Shown piece after piece: positions 1-6,962 of a stretch of DNA of 64,000 nt. Location of the stretch: positions 1 to 64,000 of the forward strand of contig NZ_JAMXMY010000008.1 in NCBI RefSeq assembly GCF_024055795.1, written 5' to 3'. The first letter of the stretch is position 1. Each line of letters starts with the position of its first letter. A program made the translations under genes and the position numbers. Under the pieces are notes generated by a model, which was not told the DNA's origin, searched no databases, and saw nothing but the letters and a program-made list of their open reading frames with translations. This stretch comes from Actinoallomurus purpureus. GTDB taxonomy: Bacteria; Actinomycetota; Actinomycetes; Streptosporangiales; Streptosporangiaceae.

Positions 1-326
1 TCGCGACCCAACCGACTTGTCGTTTTCGGAGTTCCGAAGCCGCCGCCCGGTCACGAGCCCGGCCCCGGTTCTGCGTCCGTGGAGAAACATCGGGATGCCG
101 GTGGACAGGCGCCGCCGGCCGATTCGGCCGTAGACGAATGGTGCCGGACAACGAGCCGCCCGCCGACGAGGCATCGCGCTCCGATAAATGACCTCAGCCG
201 GCCCGAGCGGCGTCCTCGTTCCAACGCCGCGCGTTTTGCCATGGTTACGACGGCGTCGCATGAAGTGGATGGCGGCATTCCTTCCCGCGAAAGTGCATCG
301 TCCACGTGCGGGCGCCAAACTGATCG

Positions 327-355
327 TTGACGCGGATATCGGACATCAGTATCTT
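327..355 (+). promoter_or_regulatory. Sigma70-like promoter for the secreted protein gene
   Basis: TTGACG at 327-332 and TATCTT at 350-355 are separated by exactly 17 bases, close to the housekeeping actinobacterial consensus. The expected start site is near 362, giving a leader of about 60 bases before the ATG at 425. The rest of 1-424 shows no convincing gene; its open frames lack a ribosome site and look like GC-driven noise. Confidence 0.55.
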
Positions 356-424
356 TATTTTCGCCAAGACCGGATAAGGGTGCACTGGGCATACCTCATC
401 CGGCTGCGGGCTTCAGGAGGCTTC

Positions 425-847
425 ATGAAAATCAGGAGCATGGCCGCGGCCGTCGCCGCGACCGGTGCGATCGCCAGCGTCGGCGTGGCCGTCGCGCCCG
501 CCGCGATGGCGGACTCGATCTGCGGATCGGGCTACACCCAGTACTGGTCGAAGAACATCACTGCCGGGGACGGCACACCCGCAGGCACCGTAAAGCTTTT
601 CGACTCGCCGAACAATTCCAAGTGCGTATACTTCACGGTGAGTAGCGGCACAAAAGGCTCCGACGGATGGGGCCACAGCATCAATATCTCGGCTCATAAC
701 AGCACGGCCGCACACCACGACAGCGGCAATTACAACAGTTACGCGGGACCGCTGTGGGACTCCGCCCCGACCTGCGTGGACGTCTGGGGAAGCGTATACG
801 GCCCGGCGCCCGACAAAACCTTCGAATACGATAACCTCTGCCATTGA
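425..847 (+). CDS. Small secreted four-cysteine protein, unknown function
   Basis: A 140-residue exported protein. The start at 425 is chosen because AGGAGG lies at 415-420 and a classic Sec signal peptide follows (MKIRSM, an Ala/Val-rich core, predicted cleavage after the AMA at residue 29). The mature part of about 111 residues is rich in Gly, Ser, Asn and Tyr and has cysteines at about 33, 67, 117 and 139, so two disulfides are likely. I recognise no enzyme motif. Size and composition resemble the small secreted proteins common in Streptosporangiales, and inhibitor-like or surface roles are possible but unsupported. It has its own promoter and terminator, so it is a single-gene unit. The frame is open upstream to 188, but that part lacks a ribosome site. 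Confidence 0.7.
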   Translation: MKIRSMAAAVAATGAIASVGVAVAPAAMADSICGSGYTQYWSKNITAGDGTPAGTVKLFDSPNNSKCVYFTVSSGTKGSDGWGHSINISAHNSTAAHHDSGNYNSYAGPLWDSAPTCVDVWGSVYGPAPDKTFEYDNLCH

Positions 848-878
848 TCCTGGCGAGATCTAGCCTAGAGCGTTTGTA

Positions 879-913
879 AGGTCGGTCGGGTCGCACGGCG
901 ACCCGACCGACCT
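879..913. terminator. Strong bidirectional hairpin terminator
   Basis: AGGTCGGTCGGGTCG (879-893) is the perfect complement of 899-913, giving a 15-bp stem with a 5-base loop. It lies between the secreted protein gene and the convergent 58-residue gene and can serve both. There is no long T-tract, as is usual in high-GC actinobacteria. Confidence 0.8.
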
Positions 914-959
914 GCGGTTTCCACCACCACCCATCCGCGCCCATGGGGCTTCATGAGGA

Positions 960-1136
960 TCAGGAGCTCGGCTGCTGGTCGGCGAGGAATCGGCGCGCAA
1001 GGCCCGGATATTTGGCGATCAGGATCTTCAACTGCTGGGTCTCGGCCACCTGAGAGACGCCGGTGAACCGCAGTGCGTCGAGAGTGGCATAAAAGTCCGC
1101 CAGCGAACGCTGCAGGCGTTCTTCGGAGGAGCTCAT
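960..1136 (-). CDS. 58-residue protein, unknown, downstream of RsbW-like ATPase
   Basis: A 58-residue, Ser/Leu/Arg-rich protein beginning MSSSEERLQRSLADFY and ending DQQPSS. It is supported by GGAGGG about 8 bases before the ATG and by its position 16 bases after the TAA of the ATPase gene, so the two should be co-transcribed. The sequence looks fully alpha-helical (heptad-like ERLQRSLADFYATLDAL, then QLKILIAKYPGLARRF), suggesting a small helical-hairpin partner protein. No family is recognised. Its context beside an anti-sigma-type ATPase and an XRE/DUF397 cassette suggests a regulatory partner, which is inference only. Confidence 0.55.
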   Translation of the reverse strand: MSSSEERLQRSLADFYATLDALRFTGVSQVAETQQLKILIAKYPGLARRFLADQQPSS

Positions 1137-1152
1137 TTGCCGCCCTCCGCTC

Positions 1153-1560
1153 TTAGATTCGCGCCCATACCCACTTGCCTCCCTGGTCGGGGGTCGGTAT
1201 GCAGCCCCACGCGATCGCGGCGCTGCGCACCAGGAGGAGACCGCGGCCGCCGTTGTGGTCGAAGTCGTCGTCGTCCAGGTCTGCGAGTGGATCGGGACTG
1301 ACCTCCGGAAGCTCTGGGGCTGGGTCCCAGACGGAGAGGACGCTCTCTTCGCCGTCTCGCGCGATCATTACTTTGATCAATTTCCCGGGCGCGGCCTTGA
1401 CGGCATTGGTCGCGAGTTCCGAAATGATCAGCTCGGCGTTGGAACACCGGTCGCGCCGGCCGAACTCACCGACGACGATCGAGACCCATCGGCGAATGGC
1501 GGGGACCGTGCTCTCCGCAGCTGTAAAGGACAGCGCTTGGAACATCGGAAGGTGATCCAT
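1153..1560 (-). CDS. RsbW/SpoIIAB-like ATP-binding (HATPase) regulator
   Basis: About 135 residues forming a single GHKL ATPase domain of the anti-sigma/serine-kinase type common next to XRE-DUF397 genes in actinobacteria. Visible motifs are the N-box ELATNAVKAA, a G1-like VWDPAPELPEV and the glycine-rich lid GGRGLLLV. The protein is cytosolic and would bind ATP and a partner protein. The start MDHLPMF at 1560 is preferred because the conserved domain begins there, but the ribosome site is weak; in-frame ATGs at 1632-1650 would add 24 to 30 residues. It is transcribed away from the XRE gene across a gap of about 140 bases, with the 58-residue gene downstream. Its target is unknown. Confidence 0.75.
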   Translation of the reverse strand: MDHLPMFQALSFTAAESTVPAIRRWVSIVVGEFGRRDRCSNAELIISELATNAVKAAPGKLIKVMIARDGEESVLSVWDPAPELPEVSPDPLADLDDDDFDHNGGRGLLLVRSAAIAWGCIPTPDQGGKWVWARI

Positions 1561-1700
1561 GGCGACGCCTGTCGTCTCGCGACCAGGCTCTCGCCGGCCG
1601 CATGCTCCGTTGACTCTCCAATCGTCGTACCGCATTGTTACTCTCTGCATCAGCTTCAATTCCACACGTAAGCGGCCACCGCTTTGTGGACACCGAATGG

Positions 1701-2519
1701 ATGCGAACAATGCCAAAACCCCCCAAAGTCCTGATGCCGAATCAGAGCCTCACCGCCTACTTCGGCTTCGAGGTGCGCAAGCACCGCGAGGGAGCGAAGC
1801 TCTCCCAGACCGAGCTGGCCGACCGCCTGCACTGGGCCAAGTCCACCGTCGGCAACCTGGAGACGGCGTTCCGCTCCCCCACCGTCGACCACGCCACGGA
1901 CCTCGACCGCTTCTTCACCACCGACCGCTTCGGCTGGCTCCACGGCCTGATCGTCCGCGAGGAGCTCCCCGACTTCTTCCGCCCCTTCGCCCGCAGAGAG
2001 CCCAACGCGACGAACATCCGGATGTTCGAGCCTCTGGTCATCCCCGGCCTGCTCCAAATCGAGGAGTACGCCCGCGCAGTGATGGCAGAGGGACGGGCAC
2101 CGGAGGAGCTTGAGCAAGCCGTGGCGGCCCGCATGGACCGGCAAAAGATCCTTGACAGACGAGAGCCTCCCCCACCGCGCCTCTGGGTCGTTCTAGATCG
2201 CGGAGTGATCAGGCGGCAAGTCGGCGGTCCCGAAACGATGCGCAAGCAACTCACGCACCTGATCGAGGCCGCAGAGCGCTACAACGTAACAATCCAGGTC
2301 GTACCGGAATCCGTCGGAGGGTACGTTGGCCTTGAGGGCGGTTTCTCGATCCTGAGCTTCGACGAAGGCGCTGACATCGCCTACGCCGGGGCCTCAGGCG
2401 GAGGACACATGATCGAACAGCAGAAGGACGTAGCTCGAACTGGCACACGCTTCGAGTTGATCCGAGCGCGAGCCCTCAGCGCGGATGCGAGTGTCCAACT
2501 GATCCGGGAGGCACTGTGA
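1701..2519 (+). CDS. XRE-family regulator with DUF5753 domain (WhiJ-like)
   Basis: A 272-residue DNA-binding regulator. An N-terminal helix-turn-helix spans about residues 20-75 (SQTELADRLHWAKSTVGNLE) and is followed by the DUF5753 domain (around IPGLLQIEEYARAVM, later QVVPESVGGYVGLEGGF). This is the arrangement of WhiJ and its many paralogues in Streptomyces, which typically act with a DUF397 partner encoded next door. Two such partners follow here with overlapping start codons. The start at 1701 (MRTMPK) or 1710 (MPKPPK) cannot be decided; neither has a clear ribosome site, so a leaderless transcript is possible. The divergent neighbour is the RsbW-like ATPase. The family can work as a developmental regulator or as the antitoxin-like half of an XRE-DUF397 pair. 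Confidence 0.85.
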   Translation: MRTMPKPPKVLMPNQSLTAYFGFEVRKHREGAKLSQTELADRLHWAKSTVGNLETAFRSPTVDHATDLDRFFTTDRFGWLHGLIVREELPDFFRPFARREPNATNIRMFEPLVIPGLLQIEEYARAVMAEGRAPEELEQAVAARMDRQKILDRREPPPPRLWVVLDRGVIRRQVGGPETMRKQLTHLIEAAERYNVTIQVVPESVGGYVGLEGGFSILSFDEGADIAYAGASGGGHMIEQQKDVARTGTRFELIRARALSADASVQLIREAL

Positions 2520-2629
2520 TCACCCCCCAAACCCGTTCTGCCTGGCAAAGAAGCAGCTACAGCGGGCACTCCGGCGACAATTGCGTTGAAATCGCCATTG
2601 TCCGATCCGCAAGCGAAGCCCCGAGATGA
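2516..2629 (+). CDS. Short DUF397 protein, copy 1
   Basis: A 37-residue protein starting at a GTG that overlaps the stop of the XRE gene by 4 bases. It contains the DUF397 signature WQRSSYSGHSGDNCVEIAIV. Usual family members have about 60 residues and continue with a VAVRDSK...W..F region; this one stops soon after the Cys-Val-Glu strand (VRSASEAPR), so it is a shortened form. DUF397 proteins are small cytosolic partners of XRE-DUF5753 regulators. Translation should be coupled to the XRE gene. Whether the short form still folds is not known. Confidence 0.7.
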   Translation: MITPQTRSAWQRSSYSGHSGDNCVEIAIVRSASEAPR

Positions 2630-2733
2630 CTAGCGACTGGCGTAGGAGCAGCCGTAGCGGCAGCTCAGGTGGCAACTGCGTCGAGTTGGTGTTCATGGTC
2701 CGCGGTGACATGGAGTCCCACGCCTGGGAGTGA
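2626..2733 (+). CDS. Short DUF397 protein, copy 2
   Basis: A 35-residue protein whose ATG overlaps the TGA of the preceding DUF397 gene (ATGA). The signature WRRSSRSGSSGGNCVELVFMV is a clear second copy of the same half-domain, with the conserved SS..G..G.NCVE pattern, followed by a different short tail (ESHAWE). Two consecutive truncated DUF397 genes look like either a split and duplicated ancestral gene or two minimal partners. Together with the XRE gene they form a three-gene overlapping operon. Confidence 0.62.
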   Translation: MTSDWRRSSRSGSSGGNCVELVFMVRGDMESHAWE

Positions 2734-2777
2734 CGGCTCGCGGGAGAGGCCCGGGCATCGGCTACGGGTCTTTCTCG

Positions 2778-3179
2778 TCAGGGAGTGGTGGTTTGGCGCC
2801 TGGCTGAGGCGGCTTGGACCTGCTGTGCGCTGAAGCACTCCGGGTGACTCGTGACCAGGGTGTCGTGCTCCTGCTGACGCTGGAGCTCGGTGGCCCCCAA
2901 TGCTGCGCGCGTGCCGACGTCCATGCCGTCCGCCAGCGAACTGGGGCTCGGGTACACGGAGATCGCCAGGAGCCTCTCGTCCTCCCGGTATGACTGGCAG
3001 GCCCGGTCCTGACTCGATGGCCCGTTGTGGAAGAGGCCACTGGCCAGAAGCGCGGCCAGGTAGAGCCCCCAGGCGACACCCCCGACGATGAGCGCTTCCC
3101 TGCCGCTGATCCGCCTACGCCGCCACGTCACCGGAGCCGCCCCTTCTTCGATCCCGCCATTCGACGAGACGAAGACCAT
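2778..3179 (-). CDS. Single-pass membrane protein, unknown
   Basis: A 133-residue protein with GAGGA about 8 bases before the ATG at 3179. Residues 1-27 are basic (TWRRRRISGRE), a hydrophobic helix follows at about 28-50 (ALIVGGVAWGLYLAALLASGLF), and the remaining 80 residues are hydrophilic and probably external. The soluble part has two cysteines (DRACQSYRED and SHPECFS), which could form a disulfide. No family is recognised. It is convergent with the XRE-DUF397 operon, with 44 bases between the genes. Confidence 0.5.
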   Translation of the reverse strand: MVFVSSNGGIEEGAAPVTWRRRRISGREALIVGGVAWGLYLAALLASGLFHNGPSSQDRACQSYREDERLLAISVYPSPSSLADGMDVGTRAALGATELQRQQEHDTLVTSHPECFSAQQVQAASARRQTTTP

Positions 3180-3563
3180 CGCGGTTCCTCACTTTGCCGC
3201 CGTGGTGGACACCTTGCCGCCGGTAGTGACGCCACAACGACCGAATCGCCGAGATCGTCCCGTCAACACCGGCGGCAAAGACCGAGCACGTGGACCGCTG
3301 ACGCCCGCCACGCTGGCGGGCGCGGGGGCGCTACCGGTCAGGTCGCCCGAGAGGCGTACCGAAGGCTCGGTGGCCACGCCTCGCTGGATGGGATTCGGCG
3401 CGGTATGGCCGGATCTGTCACACGGGCCAGGTGACCTTGGCCGAGTGTTTCGCACGTCGCGATACCGATGGTGGCGCCAGGGAGCGGCCCACCGCGACAG
3501 CGTAGCCACCGCCCGGTCCGCGACGATCTTGCGCGGCCCGGTCTCCTCGGCCGGATGCCCCGC
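3180..3563. other. 384-base gap without a convincing gene
   Basis: Both strands carry open frames here, but they have no ribosome sites and their translations are Arg/Pro/Ser-rich nonsense typical of GC-rich DNA. The stretch is the leader side of the membrane protein gene and the downstream side of the HxlR gene. I see no RNA gene or clear repeat. Confidence 0.5.
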
Positions 3564-3980
3564 TCAGTGCGGCGAATGGGCGTCGTGGCGTTCTCGGGCG
3601 GCGGCGATGTCCGGGTCGTGCAGGACCGCCCAGTCCGCGAGGGTGGACAGCGGGCCGAGGAACGTACGGCCGAGGGAGGTCAGGTCGTACTCGACCGTCG
3701 GCGGGACGCTCGGATGGACGGTCCGGCTCACCAGGCCGTCGCGTTCGAGGCCGCGCAGGGTGCGGGTCAGCATCCGCTGGCTGATCCCCTCGATCGACCG
3801 GTGCAGTTCGTTGAACCGGTACGAGCGCTTGCCCAGCAGGATCATGATCAGCACGCTCCACCGGTCGCCGGCGCGGCGCAGGACGTCCGTGACCGGGCAG
3901 GCCCGATGCTCCTCCAGCGGTACCGGGATCGGAAGCGGCGCGGTGAGCACCGAGGGCACATCGGTGTGCGTATCAGACAT
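3564..3980 (-). CDS. HxlR-family winged-helix regulator
   Basis: A 138-residue MarR/HxlR-type transcription factor. The start MSDTHTD at 3980 is supported by AGAAGG 8 bases upstream. The family hallmark is clear: HRACPVTDVLRRAGDRWSV with the conserved N-terminal Cys, then LIMILLGKRSYRFNELHRSI and GISQRMLTRTLRGLERDGLV (recognition helix and wing), then VPPTVEYDLTSLG. HxlR proteins often sense electrophiles or aldehydes through the N-terminal Cys. It is divergent from the SDR-like gene at 4057 with a 76-base gap, so it probably controls that gene and itself. Confidence 0.88.
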   Translation of the reverse strand: MSDTHTDVPSVLTAPLPIPVPLEEHRACPVTDVLRRAGDRWSVLIMILLGKRSYRFNELHRSIEGISQRMLTRTLRGLERDGLVSRTVHPSVPPTVEYDLTSLGRTFLGPLSTLADWAVLHDPDIAAARERHDAHSPH

Positions 3981-4056
3981 CGAACTGCCTTCTTTCGGCC
4001 GTACGAGCGGTTGCTGATGATTGTCGCCGGACGACCGGCGATCGAGGAGCGAGAGC

Positions 4057-4908
4057 ATGTCCAGTGATACGGCGAAGACAGTGGTGATCAGTGGTGGGAC
4101 CGACGGCATGGGCCGCGCGACGGCGCTGGCGCGCGTCAGCAGGGGCGACACCGTGATCGTCATCGGCAGCAGTGAGGCGAAGGGCCGGGCGCTGGCCAAA
4201 GAGGCGGCTCGTACGGGCGCCGGCGGGCGGTTCCGGTTCCTGCGTGCGGACCTCAGCGCCGTCGGTGAGATCCGCAGGGTCGCCCGGGAGATCGCGGATC
4301 GGCACCCGGTGGTGGACGCGCTCGTCCTGTGCGCGAACCGGCAGAGCCCGAAGCGGCGGGAGACCGCCGACGGGCTGGAGTCGACCTTCGCGCTGTACTA
4401 CCTGAGCCGGTACCTGCTCGGCGACCTGCTGCGCCCGGTGATGGACGCCGCACCCGCACCGGTGATCGTGAACGTCGCCGGGGTCGGCAACACGGCCGGT
4501 TCAATGCACTGGGACGACCTGCAACTGCGGCACAAGTACAGCGGGATTCGGGCGCAACTCCAGGCGGGCCGGGCCAACGACCTGCTCGGCGTCTCCTTCG
4601 CCGAACACGCGGCGGGCAAGGCCCGGTACGTCCTCTACCACCCCGGCTTCACGCGCAGCGGAGACCTGTCACCGCTGAATCCGCTGGTACGCGGCGCGAT
4701 CAGGCTGCTGGCACGGTTCAAAGCCCGGCCGGTGGAGGCTTCGATCCGCCCCATCGTCGGATGGATCGACGAACCACCGTCCGCCCCGCTCACCGCGGTC
4801 GACCGCGGCACCCCGGTCGACCCGTCCCTGCCCACCCTCGGCAAGAACGGCGCCGAACGCCTCGCCGTACTCACCGAGGACCTGCTGCGTTCGCTCCCCC
4901 ATCGGTAG
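4057..4908 (+). CDS. Short-chain dehydrogenase-like protein with altered active site
   Basis: A 283-residue Rossmann protein. The start at 4057 follows GAGGAGCGAGAGC; an upstream TTG is less likely. The cofactor loop VVISGGTDGMGRATAL matches the TGxxxGxG motif, and FRFLRADLSAVGEIR fits the Asp that contacts adenine. The catalytic residues are abnormal. The usual NAG is replaced by LCANRQ, the catalytic Ser strand reads VIVNVAGVGNTAG, and the expected YxxxK region reads QLQAGRANDLLG, with Arg for Lys and no Tyr four residues before it. It may bind NAD(P)H without standard chemistry, or be a divergent member. It is divergent from the HxlR gene, its likely regulator. Confidence 0.72.
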   Translation: MSSDTAKTVVISGGTDGMGRATALARVSRGDTVIVIGSSEAKGRALAKEAARTGAGGRFRFLRADLSAVGEIRRVAREIADRHPVVDALVLCANRQSPKRRETADGLESTFALYYLSRYLLGDLLRPVMDAAPAPVIVNVAGVGNTAGSMHWDDLQLRHKYSGIRAQLQAGRANDLLGVSFAEHAAGKARYVLYHPGFTRSGDLSPLNPLVRGAIRLLARFKARPVEASIRPIVGWIDEPPSAPLTAVDRGTPVDPSLPTLGKNGAERLAVLTEDLLRSLPHR

Positions 4909-5118
4909 GCCGTACGAAACACTCGGTGAAGCGAGTCATGGGCAGGGACATTCCACGATGATTCGCCGTCACCGACCACCTTCACCAAGCATTGTGTACG
5001 CCGCGCCGACCGACGGCCGTCGGTACGGACCGACCGCGCCAAAGTCACTTCTCCCCAGACAGTTCTCTCTATAAGACGTCCCACAGCTCGTACGGGACCC
5101 AAATAAGGAGAAGATCAC

Positions 5119-5286
5119 ATGGGCTTCAAGGAGCGCCTCGCGCAGCTGAGCGACGCCATGAAACTGAACTCGGCGATCCGCGCGGCCGAACAGCAGCAGT
5201 GCATGGATGGTGGGGCGCACAAGGCGACGGAGGCGAAGGAGAAGCTGACCCGCAGAGGGAAGAAGTCCCGGCGGTCCGGCGGCTGA
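5119..5286 (+). CDS. 55-residue basic protein, unknown
   Basis: A small gene supported by AAGGAG 11 bases before the ATG and a strong terminator downstream. The product begins MGFKERLAQLSDAMKLNSAI and ends in a very basic stretch (KLTRRGKKSRRSGG), with a single Cys at residue 28. The N-terminal 25 residues could form an amphipathic helix. The lysine/arginine tail could bind nucleic acid or membrane phospholipid. No family is recognised. It is a single-gene unit; a TATAAG at 5070-5075 may be its -10 element. Confidence 0.55.
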   Translation: MGFKERLAQLSDAMKLNSAIRAAEQQQCMDGGAHKATEAKEKLTRRGKKSRRSGG

Positions 5287-5374
5287 TCCTGCAAGGAACC
5301 CCGGCCCGAACTGCGGTGATCACGGACGCCTGACGGCGTCCGGCTACAGCCGTCGAGGGCGGGGCAAAAGCAAA

Positions 5375-5403
5375 CGGTGGCCGGGCATGTCGCCCGGCCA
5401 CCG
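5375..5403 (+). terminator. Perfect 12-bp hairpin terminator
   Basis: CGGTGGCCGGGC (5375-5386) pairs with 5392-5403 around the 5-base loop ATGTC and is followed by CCTTT. It ends the transcript of the 55-residue gene. Confidence 0.85.
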
Positions 5404-5490
5404 CCTTTCGCGGCCAACCCGTAACTCACTCGCAGCGATCGGACAGTTGCGGTACTCGATCGACTGCCATCACGCTCGTGCTGTTACTGG

Positions 5491-5664
5491 CTAGTTGCGG
5501 TTGCCTATCGAGCTGCGGGGGTAGCCCAGGCTCATGCCGCCGGTGAGCTCCTGGAAATCCTGGAAATCCTGGTCGACGCTGTCCTGGTTGCCGCCCTGCT
5601 GGCCCTGGTTGCTCTGCTGGCCGTCGTCGCCGTTGGCCGGCGTCGTGTTGGTGTTGTCGGGCAT
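5491..5664 (-). CDS. 57-residue Gln/Asn/Gly-rich peptide, possible precursor
   Basis: Strong GGAGAGGGG precedes the ATG at 5664. The product starts MPDNTNTTPANGDDGQQ, runs through a Gln/Asn/Gly-rich acidic stretch, carries a doubled QDFQDFQEL, and ends LTGGMSLGYPRSSIGNRN. A low-complexity acidic leader followed by a compact Gly/Tyr/Arg/Asn end resembles a ribosomally made peptide precursor with a TGG junction. However, no modifying enzyme, protease or dedicated exporter is adjacent, and the tail has no Cys and no acid for a lasso ring. It may be a small structural or signalling protein. The 5' leader contains two hairpins. Confidence 0.5.
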   Translation of the reverse strand: MPDNTNTTPANGDDGQQSNQGQQGGNQDSVDQDFQDFQELTGGMSLGYPRSSIGNRN

Positions 5665-5692
5665 GGAAAGCCCCTCTCCGATTGTTGACGGC

Positions 5693-5732
5693 CTCCGCTA
5701 AGTAGCGGAGCAGCGACCCTCTCTAGGGGCGC
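5693..5732 (-). promoter_or_regulatory. Two hairpins in the leader of the 57-residue gene
   Basis: CTCCGCTA (5693-5700) and TAGCGGAG (5703-5710) form a perfect 8-bp stem. CCCT and AGGG flanked by GCG and CGC at 5712-5732 form a second one. Both lie within the 70 bases upstream of the peptide start and could affect its translation or RNA stability. Confidence 0.45.
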
Positions 5733-5793
5733 TACGAAGAACTGTCCACAGAACGGAAGATGGTCAAGTTCGAACCGCCAACTATCGAAGGCG

Positions 5794-5817
5794 AAAAAGG
5801 GGCCCTGGGCCCTCCCC
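5794..5817 (-). terminator. Terminator of the tag operon
   Basis: On the minus strand, GGGCC-CAG-GGCCC is followed directly by CTTTTT. It lies about 150 bases after the tag stop codon, with no gene in between. This is one of the few T-tract terminators in the window. Confidence 0.55.
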
Positions 5818-5967
5818 GTTTCAATCAGGGGAATTGGTCCCGCTCACCCTGCCCGAAGTATGGCGCCTACTCGTCGGCGGCGCGGGTGGTGGTCGGGAAG
5901 GCGGGCTCGCGCCAGTGGGGTCCGCGCCGGGGCAATGGTCGGCATGACGACCGAGGCGGTAGGCGCG

Positions 5968-6537
5968 TCAGCGGTAGACGCCGCGGCGGTGGCAGTCCAC
6001 CAGGTGGTCGTCGACCAGCCCGCAGGCCTGCATGAGGGCGTAGACGGTGGTCGGGCCGACGTGCCGGAACCCGTGCTTCTTGAGCTTCTTGGCCAGCGCC
6101 GTGGAGCCGGGGGTGGTGGCGGGCACGTCGGTGAGCGTCTTGGGGGCCGGGGCGTCCGGATCGGCGTGCGCCCAGGCCAGCGTGGCGAGGCCGTCGGGCA
6201 GGTCGAGCGCCGCCCGGGCGTTCGCGATCGTCGCGTCGATCTTCCGGCGGTTGCGGACGATCGAGGCGTCGGCCAGCAGCCGCTCGACGTCGGCCGGGCC
6301 GTACGCCGCGACCTTCTCCGGGTCGAAGTCGTCGAACGCCCGCCGGAACCCCTCGCGCTTGCGCAGGATCGTCAGCCATGACAGGCCGGACTGGAAGGCC
6401 TCCAGGCACAGCCGTTCGTACAGCCCCCGGTCGTCACGCACCGGGCGGCCCCACTCGTCGTCGTGGTAGGCGATGTAGTCGGGCGTGGAGACGCCCCACG
6501 GGCATCGCGCCAACCCGTCCGAGCCGATCACAGTCAT
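5968..6537 (-). CDS. tag: DNA-3-methyladenine glycosylase I
   Basis: A 189-residue base-excision repair enzyme that removes 3-methyladenine from alkylated DNA. Family features are RCPWG at residues 11-15 (first Zn-binding Cys), YHDDEWGRPV with His25, FQSGLSWLTILRKREGFR, the RNRRKI helix and, near the end, DDHLVDCHRR, supplying the second His/Cys pair of the zinc snap. The length is normal. The ATG overlaps the TGA of the SRPBCC gene (ATGA), and that gene overlaps the DivIVA-domain gene the same way, so the three form one tightly coupled operon. This order matches the tagA neighbourhood of other actinobacteria. Confidence 0.95.
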   Translation of the reverse strand: MTVIGSDGLARCPWGVSTPDYIAYHDDEWGRPVRDDRGLYERLCLEAFQSGLSWLTILRKREGFRRAFDDFDPEKVAAYGPADVERLLADASIVRNRRKIDATIANARAALDLPDGLATLAWAHADPDAPAPKTLTDVPATTPGSTALAKKLKKHGFRHVGPTTVYALMQACGLVDDHLVDCHRRGVYR

Positions 6538-6962
6538 TCGAACATCTTAGCGAGACGGCGTAGTGACGTCCGCAGCATCAGATGGGCCAGCGGGCCGACC
6601 GCGAACCAGCCCGCCCGGCCGACCGGGCCGAACGGCAGGTCGATCAGCTCCGCCCAGGTCACCCGGCACCGGTCCTCGGGGAGGTCGAGCAGGTCGAACC
6701 GGCCCTCGCCCCGCACCAGGGACCCGGTGTGACGCACGCGCACGCGGTGCGGCGGCCGCCACTCGCTGATCACCATGGTGTCGAGGAAACCGACGGGACC
6801 GACGCCGGTCCACGCCTCCAGGCTCGCGCCGTCGCCCGCGCCGCCCTCCGCGCGGGTCAGCGGCACCCATTCCGAATGCCGGGGCCAGTCGACGAGAACC
6901 TCCCACACGCGCTGTGCCGGAGCCCCGACGTCGGCCGACGCGTGGACCGCGACCCTGCTCAT
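6534..6962 (-). CDS. SRPBCC (START-like) family protein
   Basis: A 142-residue cytosolic protein of the polyketide cyclase/START fold. It starts at 6962 with SRVAVHASADVGAPAQRVWEVLVDW, the typical first strand and helix, followed by PRHSEWVP and a C-terminal helix ending RLAKMFE. The fold forms a hydrophobic ligand pocket; no catalytic residues can be assigned. The start overlaps the stop of the DivIVA-domain gene, and the stop overlaps the tag start. Its ligand and its link to DNA repair or cell-pole biology are unknown. Confidence 0.82.
   Translation of the reverse strand: MSRVAVHASADVGAPAQRVWEVLVDWPRHSEWVPLTRAEGGAGDGASLEAWTGVGPVGFLDTMVISEWRPPHRVRVRHTGSLVRGEGRFDLLDLPEDRCRVTWAELIDLPFGPVGRAGWFAVGPLAHLMLRTSLRRLAKMFE

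Noticed and set aside
188-424. N-terminal extension of the first secreted protein
   Set aside because: The frame is open but has no ribosome site, and the ATG at 425 has AGGAGG plus a signal peptide.
3189-3509. Minus-strand open frame upstream of the membrane protein gene
   Set aside because: Arg/Ser/Pro/Gly-rich translation without motif or ribosome site.
5491-5664. Lasso peptide precursor
   Set aside because: Although a Thr-Gly-Gly junction exists, the downstream core lacks an Asp or Glu at ring positions 7-9, and no B or C maturation genes are near.
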